Source: CAYUJH01 sp964394585
GTDB taxonomy: Bacteria; Bacteroidota; Bacteroidia; Cytophagales; Flammeovirgaceae
Assembly (NCBI GenBank): GCA_964394585.1
Contig: CAYMYI010000099.1
Location: 1-16,583 of the forward strand
Direction of reading: 5' to 3'
DNA: 16,583 bases
Positions within the stretch are counted from its first letter, which is position 1; every line of letters begins with the position of its first letter. The translations under genes and the position numbers were made by a program. Shown here piece after piece: positions 1 through 5,378 of the stretch. Below the pieces are notes generated by a model. It was not told the origin of the DNA, made no database searches, and saw only the letters and a list, made by a program, of their open reading frames with translations.

Positions 1-604
1 CTTGGTTCCACTCAATCACTCTGCCCTGCGCATCGGTGAAGGTAACCCCGTCAATTGAGTGCTGAATCACTTTACGGAATTTTTCTTCACTGCTTTTGAG
101 GGCATCTTCAGCTTCTATGCGTTGGGTAATGTTTTGTAATACGCAAATCCAACGGTCGTCAGTAGGGTTCTCACCTACTAACAATGTATTATACCAATTA
201 CAAACAAGGGTTTCTTGTTGTTTAGTAGTATGATACACACGCTCCCATACCTGGTTTGCTTTCTGTTGGGTTGTTTGCCAAAAACGCGGGAAAGACCCAC
301 GGGAAGTATCAAAAATGAGTGTATCAATGGAGTGCCCTAGGGCTTCTTCTTCGGTAAATCCGAAAGTTTTTTCGGCGGCACGGTTCCAAAATAATACAGT
401 TCCTTTGATATCGAGCTCGAGGTACACTAACGATGACTGCTGTACAAAAAACGACCACTTTTGCGATTCTTTCAAAGAAGCGTTTTGCCCGCCCATTGGT
501 ATGCATTGTGTTGTTTCGTACGCTTTTATGATTTGGATCAACTCTTCTTTCGTGTACTCTGGCAACAGTTCGCTGGAATATGTAGGAACTTGTGGGTGTT
601 TCAT
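1..604 (-). CDS. PAS-domain sensor protein, N-terminal part (runs off left edge)
   Basis: The minus frame opens at an ATG at 604 and stays open to the window edge, giving about 201 residues of a truncated gene. Residues about 50-160 look like a PAS domain: the stretch WNRAAEKTFGFTEEEALG (73-90) is the classic PAS core after a predicted beta strand, and a PAC-like WICVLQNITQRIEAEDAL segment follows. A second PAS domain starts at about residue 172 (SSEEKFRKVIQHSIDG) and is cut at the edge. There is no signal peptide or membrane segment, so this part is probably cytoplasmic. PAS tandems in Bacteroidota usually precede a histidine kinase or a GGDEF/sigma-activator output, but the output domain is not visible, so the kinase role is only inferred. 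The ligand or cofactor cannot be told. No gene lies within 370 bp upstream on this strand except a doubtful small ORF. Confidence 0.85.
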   Translation of the reverse strand, partial: MKHPQVPTYSSELLPEYTKEELIQIIKAYETTQCIPMGGQNASLKESQKWSFFVQQSSLVYLELDIKGTVLFWNRAAEKTFGFTEEEALGHSIDTLIFDTSRGSFPRFWQTTQQKANQVWERVYHTTKQQETLVCNWYNTLLVGENPTDDRWICVLQNITQRIEAEDALKSSEEKFRKVIQHSIDGVTFTDAQGRVIEWNQ

Positions 605-977
605 TTCAAAAAATAAAGAGCATATTTTAGGAACGTTTCGTACGCAGCTATGTATGGAAATATCCCTTTTACGATGCTATTTTAGGTTTTAAGATATAAG
701 TCTAACTCTTTAACTAAAAGAAAGTTCAAAAGAGCATTACGCTTACAAGAACGCAAATATTGGTGGGTTGGTGTGTAGATGTCTCGCAACAAATCCTAAA
801 AAACCGATGATGCCGACCGATTGGTACATATCGAGGTATTTGCAACGATAATCAAGTGCTTTTTTAGAAAAGCCAAAAGAAGGGAAGTGTACGAGCACTC
901 ACGTAGTATAAAGTTCTGCTCAGTTTGCGCGAATTTATTTGCTGAACCTGCTTAACTTTCTATGAAATTAATGCACG
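605..977. other. 373-bp gap between PAS gene and BFN gene
   Basis: This is the longest stretch without a confident gene. It separates two minus-strand genes, so it should hold the end of the BFN transcript and the promoter of the PAS gene. I found no clear T-tailed terminator hairpin and no full TAnnTTTG -7 element for the PAS gene. The only coding signal is a doubtful 51-codon ORF at 743-898 on the minus strand. No tRNA-like or repeat structure was seen. Confidence 0.6.
743..898 (-). CDS. doubtful 51-aa small ORF or gene remnant
   Basis: A minus-strand frame runs from a GTG at 898, directly after an in-frame TGA, to a TAA at 743. It encodes 51 residues with a basic/aromatic middle (ALDYRCKYLDMYQSVG) followed by a short hydrophobic stretch (IIGFLGFVA) and a terminal LHTNPPIFAFL. 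I do not recognise it. It might be a genuine small protein, the C-terminal remnant of a decayed gene, or chance. GTG starts are uncommon in this phylum, and there is no visible promoter, which argues against a real gene. Confidence 0.2.
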   Translation of the reverse strand: MLVHFPSFGFSKKALDYRCKYLDMYQSVGIIGFLGFVARHLHTNPPIFAFL

Positions 978-1595
978 CTATTTCCTTTTTTGGATTTCGT
1001 CGCGGATGCGGGCAGCTTGTTCGTAATCCTCAGCCTCGATGGCTTTTTGCATGAGTGCCTCTAACTGATCGACCGATTTTCGGCGTAAATCTCCTTCCAT
1101 AGGTTCGCTAGGCGTAGCTGTACTTTCCACAAACTCATCTTCGTCGGCAGTTTCCATATTTTCCATCTCTTCTTCTACATCGCTCAGTTCGATACCTGCT
1201 TCTTTGAGCACTTTGCCATAGGCATAGATAGGAACGTTAAAGCGGATGCCAATAGCGACTGCGTCGGAGGGGCGGGCATCGAGTTCCACGTAATTAGAAC
1301 CATCGGCAAAAGAGCAGATGATTTTGGCATAAAAAACGCCTTCGCGTAAATCGGATATAATTACTTCGTAAACATCAATATTGAAACTTAATGCAAACGA
1401 TTTGAATAAATCGTGTGTCATGGGGCGTTTCGAAGCAATTTTTTCCATTTCAATGGCAATGGCTTGGGCTTCAAACATTCCAATAATGATGGGCAACCTT
1501 CGCGTACCGGTTTCTTCGCCTAACACAAGAGCGAAAGAACCTGATTGCGAATGACTTGCCGATAGTCCGAGTATTTCAAGTTTTATTTTATCCAA
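978..1595 (-). CDS. bifunctional nuclease family protein (BFN/DUF151 domain plus UVR motif)
   Basis: This 205-residue protein has an N-terminal BFN (DUF151) domain, about residues 1-140, with family-typical segments such as GSFALVLGEETGTRRLPIIIG and LDARPSDAVAIGIRFNVPIY. An acidic linker (EEEMENMETADEDEF) follows. A UvrB/UvrC-type motif covers about 170-205 (LEALMQKAIEAEDYEQAARIRDEI), a helical hairpin usually used for protein-protein contact. This BFN-UVR layout and length are usual for Bacteroidota. The plant founding member of the family was described as having DNase and RNase activity; the role in these bacteria is not settled. The start must be TTG at 1593-1595: an in-frame TAA lies three codons upstream, the family N-terminus (MDKIKLEILGLS) begins exactly there, and the next in-frame ATG would remove about 39 conserved residues. 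A -7-like element lies just upstream at 1618-1625. Confidence 0.93.
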   Translation of the reverse strand: MDKIKLEILGLSASHSQSGSFALVLGEETGTRRLPIIIGMFEAQAIAIEMEKIASKRPMTHDLFKSFALSFNIDVYEVIISDLREGVFYAKIICSFADGSNYVELDARPSDAVAIGIRFNVPIYAYGKVLKEAGIELSDVEEEMENMETADEDEFVESTATPSEPMEGDLRRKSVDQLEALMQKAIEAEDYEQAARIRDEIQKRK

Positions 1596-1617
1596 GATGG
1601 TTTAGGCTGTTTTCGTG

Positions 1618-1625
1618 CAAAAATA
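1618..1625 (-). promoter_or_regulatory. candidate -7 promoter element for the BFN gene
   Basis: Read on the minus strand this is TATTTTTG, a full match to the Bacteroidota -7 consensus TAnnTTTG, 22 bases upstream of the TTG start. No clear -33 TTTG lies at the expected spacing, so the call rests on the -7 element alone. The implied leader would be short. Confidence 0.4.
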
Positions 1626-1704
1626 TAAGAAATGTGCTTACCCCATAAGTAAGTGGATAGTTTTTCCAAAGTAAAGCCCGAAGATGTTGGAAAACAAAAT
1701 AAGG

Positions 1705-2214
1705 TTAGTAAGCTTTCAGTACTGTAACTACACGTTGTACTACTTCTTGTTCGAGTGTAGTTACAGCTTTTTGAAAGATTAATTCCCTCTGATAATTGAA
1801 CACTAAAATATTGCAATGGTTCTCACGGAATTGATAGGCGTCCGGGAAAATTCCTTCCCAATCCATGAGTACCCCTACTGGTTGCTCTTTTCGAAAAAAC
1901 TGTTTTACGGCACCTTTCAAAAAGAATGGTACCGCACTTAAATCGGCAAGTCCAATGTATTTGATTGGAAGGTGAGGCGCCTCTTTTTGCAAGGTAGTGT
2001 ACAGCGCTTTTGCCCAAGCTTCGTTGTAAACTGCGCCATCTTTATCGCTCCCTAACATCACGATGAGGCTATCCGCCCAACTATTTGCAGAGTACTCAAT
2101 TGCAAACTGGTCTTCTAATGCAAATGAAATCAATTGGGTTTCTTGGGCTTGTACTTTGCCGATTATCCCTAAGAAAAAAACGAATCTCACTCCGCAGCGA
2201 ACTAACTTTTTCAT
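1705..2214 (-). CDS. exported thioredoxin-fold-like protein without a CxxC motif
   Basis: This 169-residue protein starts with a signal peptide (basic MKKLVRCGVR, a hydrophobic core, likely cleavage near VQAQ, residues 21-24), so it is probably periplasmic. The mature part has a thioredoxin/YtfJ-like pattern: a hydrophobic strand SLIVMLGSD, a helix with NEAWAKALYTTLQ, a second strand KYIGLADLSAVP, then GVLMDWEGIFPDAYQF and NILVFNYQRELIFQKAV, which fit the last two strands of that fold. No CxxC or peroxidatic Cys is present; the only mature Cys lies in NHCNILVF near the C-terminus. The fold is an inference from pattern, and a redox function is unlikely. It is followed by 109 bp before the BFN gene and has its own -7-like element upstream. 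Function is unknown. Confidence 0.8.
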   Translation of the reverse strand: MKKLVRCGVRFVFFLGIIGKVQAQETQLISFALEDQFAIEYSANSWADSLIVMLGSDKDGAVYNEAWAKALYTTLQKEAPHLPIKYIGLADLSAVPFFLKGAVKQFFRKEQPVGVLMDWEGIFPDAYQFRENHCNILVFNYQRELIFQKAVTTLEQEVVQRVVTVLKAY

Positions 2215-2239
2215 ATACTTCTAAAAAAAGTTGAAACGG

Positions 2240-2247
2240 CAAACTTA
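2240..2247 (-). promoter_or_regulatory. candidate -7 promoter element for the thioredoxin-like gene
   Basis: On the minus strand this reads TAAGTTTG, matching TAnnTTTG, 25 bases upstream of the ATG at 2214. About 18 bases further upstream is TTAG rather than a good TTTG -33 element. Confidence 0.4.
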
Positions 2248-2316
2248 CTTTATTTGATAATAACCTAACGCTTGTTTTGCTTGTTTTAACGAGGGCGCTG
2301 TGGCAAGTTCGAGGGG

Positions 2317-2697
2317 CTAAAACATGTCGGTAATGGTGCGAAGTAGCCAATGTGCCGGTGCGTTTTGATGGCAATGGGGGCACTCAGCAAACATAAAGAG
2401 GCAATCGAGCAAATCGGTGAACATGTGTAAAACTAAACCAATCCCGAGTATTCGGTAGGGGTTAGGGGCAAACAGCAGCCCTATGTATACCACAATAGCA
2501 TAATAACTATGTAGCGGATGAAATCCAATGCTACAACGGTTGGGTTCAAAAATAGGGTGGGCGAGAAGGTGGTCGGCGTCAACGAGCATGGTTGCCAAAA
2601 GTAGTATATACGCCTTTTTCCATTGGTGGCGAAAGCCGATGTAAGCAATGATAAGCGGAAAGCCTAGGTGCAAGAAGTAGTGAATCAACGTTTGCAT
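2317..2697 (-). CDS. small polytopic membrane protein, DUF6122-like
   Basis: This 126-residue integral membrane protein has three or four hydrophobic segments (about 6-22, 29-39, 66-78 and 83-103). Conserved-looking polar motifs sit at membrane borders: HYFLH (6-10), DADHLLAHP (40-48), HPLHS (60-64) and HMFTDLLD (91-98). His/Asp placement of this kind resembles DUF6122 of Bacteroidota and, more distantly, the YdjM/DUF457 membrane 'metal-dependent hydrolase' group. No reaction has been assigned that I can name. The C-terminus carries an extra CPHCH (106-110), which could bind a metal ion. The ATG at 2697 is the natural start because the first helix begins at once. The gene is divergent from the SDR gene at 2853, with a 155-bp shared upstream region. 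Confidence 0.8.
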   Translation of the reverse strand: MQTLIHYFLHLGFPLIIAYIGFRHQWKKAYILLLATMLVDADHLLAHPIFEPNRCSIGFHPLHSYYAIVVYIGLLFAPNPYRILGIGLVLHMFTDLLDCLFMFAECPHCHQNAPAHWLLRTITDMF

Positions 2698-2802
2698 AGT
2701 GCTGGCAAAGAAAACGGTTTCGCAGCGTTCGATGGTATTAAAACAGGATTGGCATTCACTATTTGCAGCATACTCGCCATGTATGCCGTTATGGTTGCAT
2801 AG
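2668..2802 (+). CDS. doubtful 44-aa single-TM small ORF
   Basis: A plus-strand frame opens after an in-frame TAG, with GTG at 2668 (or TTG at 2692), and stops at TAG 2800-2802. It overlaps the start of the DUF6122-like gene on the opposite strand. The last residues form a plausible membrane helix: FDGIKTGLAFTICSI then LAMYAVMVA, preceded by a charged AGKENG. Nothing else supports it: there is no ATG and no recognised family. It sits just upstream of the SDR gene. It may be a real micro-membrane protein, a remnant, or chance. Confidence 0.18.
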   Translation: MQEVVNQRLHSAGKENGFAAFDGIKTGLAFTICSILAMYAVMVA

Positions 2803-2822
2803 GATTTGGATGCCATTTCGCC

Positions 2823-2830
2823 TAATTTTG
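2823..2830 (+). promoter_or_regulatory. candidate -7 promoter element for the SDR-SGNH pair
   Basis: The plus strand reads TAATTTTG, a match to TAnnTTTG, 22 bases before the ATG at 2853. TTTG at 2805-2808 and TTG at 2795-2797 are the nearest -33 candidates, but their spacings (14 and 25 bases) are off the usual value of about 19-20. Confidence 0.4.
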
Positions 2831-2852
2831 AAAATAAACTAGATGATAAAAT

Positions 2853-3752
2853 ATGTCTGAAAAAATATTGATTACAGGAGGAACCGGATTGGTGGGCAGA
2901 CATCTTACCAAGTTACTCAAAGAAAAGGGGCACGAAGTGGCTCTGTTAAGTCGAAACCCTAAAGGGCGTTCAAATACGTATCGCTGGGACATTGCCAACG
3001 GCGAGATAGACCCCGAAGCGTTGCGAGATACTACCGTAATCGTTCATTTGGCGGGAGCCAACGTAGGGGAAGGTAATTGGAGCGATGCGCGTAAAAAAGA
3101 AATCTTGGAAAGTCGTACACTATCGGCAGCATTGTTGGTAAAGGCACTTGAAACCCATGAACACCGCATACATACGTTTATTAGTGCTTCGGCAACCGGG
3201 TACTATGGCAATACGGGCAGTACTTGGGTTACCGAAGATAGCCCCGCTGCTAACGATTTTTTAGCCAATGTTTGCGTACAATGGGAGCAAAGCGTAGCAC
3301 CTGTAACTTCTATGGGGATTCGCTTGGTAAAATTGCGGATTGGTGTAGTGCTTACCCCGGAAGGAGGCGCACTCTCTAAACTCGTAACACCTGTAAAACT
3401 TTTTGCTGGCGCTCCATTGGGCGAGGGAACTCAATACATGCCTTGGATTCACCTCGGCGACCTCTGCGCCCTGTTTGCATTTACCATTGAACACCGAGAA
3501 GTAGAAGGCGTATTCAATGCAGTAGCTCCCCATCCCGTAACTAATCAGGCGATGACCAAAGCTATTGGTAATGCCCTCAACCGCCCGGTCTGGCCTATCG
3601 GTGTGCCATCGTTTGCGCTAAAGCTTGCGTTGGGCGAAATGGCAACCATCGTATTGGCAGGAAACCGTGTATCCTCAGAAAAGATACAACGCCTAGGGTT
3701 TACTTTTACTTATCCAACCATCGAAAAAGCGCTTTCTCACCTACTTTCCTAA
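2853..3752 (+). CDS. TIGR01777 / YfcH-type NAD(P)-dependent SDR oxidoreductase
   Basis: This 299-residue protein is an extended short-chain dehydrogenase of the TIGR01777 (YfcH/SDR39U1) family, and its length matches the family. The Rossmann nucleotide-binding motif ITGGTGLVG is at 7-15. Family-typical positions follow: RWDIANGEIDPEAL (44-57), VIVHLAGANVG (62-72), then a W-x-x-x-RKKEILESR stretch (76-88) and the ISASATGYYGN segment (110-120) that includes the YYG usual in this family. A GTQYMPWIHLGDL stretch follows in the middle. The C-terminal part (about 250-297, ALKLALGEMATIVLAGNRVSSEKI) fits DUF1731. The cofactor is probably NADP(H); the physiological substrate is not established for the family. 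No signal peptide is present, so it should be cytoplasmic. The SGNH lipoprotein gene starts 20 bp downstream, so the two are probably cotranscribed, although no functional link is obvious. Confidence 0.95.
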   Translation: MSEKILITGGTGLVGRHLTKLLKEKGHEVALLSRNPKGRSNTYRWDIANGEIDPEALRDTTVIVHLAGANVGEGNWSDARKKEILESRTLSAALLVKALETHEHRIHTFISASATGYYGNTGSTWVTEDSPAANDFLANVCVQWEQSVAPVTSMGIRLVKLRIGVVLTPEGGALSKLVTPVKLFAGAPLGEGTQYMPWIHLGDLCALFAFTIEHREVEGVFNAVAPHPVTNQAMTKAIGNALNRPVWPIGVPSFALKLALGEMATIVLAGNRVSSEKIQRLGFTFTYPTIEKALSHLLS

Positions 3753-3772
3753 GCAACCGAAACGCAGTACTT

Positions 3773-5245
3773 ATGAAAAGAATAATATATGCCCTTAGCT
3801 GGCTCTTCGTGTGGAATTTGCTAAGCAGTTGTGGACCCGACGAGAGTAATCTATTTGAGCGACCGTTTTCTGGAAATGCTAATTTTGACCGCTTCATCGT
3901 AGTAGGAGATGGTTTTACCGCAGGTTATATGGATGGCGCTTTATACCAAAGTGGGCAGGCAAGTTCTATCGGAAATTTGCTGGCGATGCAAATGGAAGAA
4001 ACCTCGAACTCCGTTTTTCCTTTTATTCAGCCCGATATTCAAGGAGAGTTTGGTTTTGGGGGGTACGATTCTGCCAATGCCCCCCTGGGAAAATTTGCTT
4101 TACAGGAGGTTGAAGAACTAAACGCCCTGATGCCATTTCGGCTACCAGGGCAAGAACCCAACTTTTTCAATGAAGACACGCGCATTTTAGGCAATTTTTC
4201 GGTACCCGAAGCGAAAGTATTGGATGCATTAGTACCCGGTTATGCTACAGCGAACCTCTTTTATGCTAGGTTTGCCTCTTCGTTTACAAGCAGTACGATT
4301 ATAGGCGACGCAGCAAATGCGGCTCCCACCTTTTTTGTGTTTTGGATGGGCTACCGCGATGTATTAAACTATGCGATGAATGGCGCAACCGGACGAGACG
4401 GTGGCATCTCTCGTAATGATATGACCAGCGTAGATAACTTTCGTGTTACGTACCAAGCTGCGATTAATGGACTTTTAGCTACAGGAGCATCAGGCATGCT
4501 AGTGAACTTGCCGGATATTATTCACCTCCCTTTTTTCAATACCTTGCCCTATAATGCTATCTACACTACTCAGCAAGATTCCATCGACTTGTGGAATTAT
4601 TATTTCGATTACAATATTGCTGTAACCGGCTGGAATCGCTCCTTAGATTTTCAAGGGTTGCCTCCTGAGGAAATAGCCGAAAAACGCCGTTCTTTTATTG
4701 TATTTAATGCTGATGACTACAGCCCCGTAGTAATTGAAGACCCCTCGCTCTCCGATGCTTCCATCCCCATGCCCGATGGGTCCATCTTCGAAATTCCTAA
4801 GATCCGGCAACTAACTCCAGGAGAAATGCTTCTGTACTCTTTTCCGTACGAACAACTTGCAAATGGGATGGGAACCATTAACCCCACTCCCAAACGTTAT
4901 GCGCTTTCGCTTGAAGAAATAGAACGCATTCGTGCACGAATAAGCGATTTTAACCGAATCATTAAAGATGTAGTAGACAACAACCCCAACCGACTCGGAT
5001 TTATCGACATACGTGCCGATGTGCGTGAGTTTTTTGGCGGGTTTCCCAGCGAAATCAATGGCGTGCCCATAGAACCAACCTTCTTGCCACAATTCGGTGC
5101 ATTTTCGATAGATGGCGTACACTTTAACGCTCGAGGAAATGCCCATTTTGCGAATAAAATGATAGAGGAAATCAACACTCGGTTTCAATCGAACTTGTTT
5201 TTTATCGATGTGAACCAGTACGAAGGCAATGCACCTCCATTGTAG
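3773..5245 (+). CDS. SGNH/GDSL-family lipoprotein with altered catalytic residues
   Basis: This 490-residue protein begins with a lipoprotein signal peptide ending in the lipobox LSSC (Cys20), followed by GPDES, an acidic start that could favour surface display. The SGNH fold is recognisable from its blocks. Block I is FIVVGDGFTAGYMDG (41-55), normally GDSxTAG or GNSLTAG. The segment GMLVNLPDIIHLPFFNTLP is typical of Bacteroidota lipoprotein SGNH proteins. Block III is VFWMGYRDVL (189-198), normally GxND. Block V is SIDGVHFN (445-452), with the DxxH pair at Asp447 and His450. So Asp and His remain, but the nucleophile position is Gly47 and the oxyanion Asn position is Arg195. It may be a pseudoenzyme or glycan/lipid-binding protein, or use another Ser. 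If it were active, an esterase or lipase-like hydrolase in the outer membrane would be expected. It follows the SDR gene by 20 bp. Confidence 0.88.
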   Translation: MKRIIYALSWLFVWNLLSSCGPDESNLFERPFSGNANFDRFIVVGDGFTAGYMDGALYQSGQASSIGNLLAMQMEETSNSVFPFIQPDIQGEFGFGGYDSANAPLGKFALQEVEELNALMPFRLPGQEPNFFNEDTRILGNFSVPEAKVLDALVPGYATANLFYARFASSFTSSTIIGDAANAAPTFFVFWMGYRDVLNYAMNGATGRDGGISRNDMTSVDNFRVTYQAAINGLLATGASGMLVNLPDIIHLPFFNTLPYNAIYTTQQDSIDLWNYYFDYNIAVTGWNRSLDFQGLPPEEIAEKRRSFIVFNADDYSPVVIEDPSLSDASIPMPDGSIFEIPKIRQLTPGEMLLYSFPYEQLANGMGTINPTPKRYALSLEEIERIRARISDFNRIIKDVVDNNPNRLGFIDIRADVREFFGGFPSEINGVPIEPTFLPQFGAFSIDGVHFNARGNAHFANKMIEEINTRFQSNLFFIDVNQYEGNAPPL

Positions 5246-5305
5246 CCATGCGCGCTTTTCTGATTTTTTTCGGCAAGAAAGCCCCATTTTCGTAGTATAT
5301 TGGGC

Positions 5306-5336
5306 GTAAACATTTCGCTCATGAAATGGTGTTTAC
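5306..5336. repeat. inverted repeat upstream of the CHU_C protein gene
   Basis: A 7-bp perfect inverted repeat (GTAAACA ... TGTTTAC) encloses a 17-base centre that itself contains TTTC/GAAA, so the hairpin can be extended with a bulge. It lies 42 bases before the ATG at 5379 in the 133-bp gap after the SGNH gene. No T-run follows, so an operator or leader hairpin is more likely than a terminator. Confidence 0.3.
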
Positions 5337-5378
5337 TGTTAACAACCAGTTTATCTATCCATATCAACTAAACTACCC

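Noticed and set aside
900..960. Imperfect inverted repeat AAGTT ... AACTT after the BFN stop
   Set aside because: Only 4-5 bp segments pair, with large internal mismatches and no T-tract.
2685..2903. 72-codon minus-strand ORF across the start of the SDR gene, read as a possible gene upstream of the DUF6122-like gene
   Set aside because: It overlaps the conserved N-terminus of the SDR gene on the other strand, has no family resemblance, and is best explained as a shadow frame.
5246..5290. Possible terminator after the SGNH gene (GCTTTTCT ... AGAAAGC near a T-run)
   Set aside because: The stem needs a bulge, the T-run is in the loop rather than after the stem, and no clean hairpin forms.
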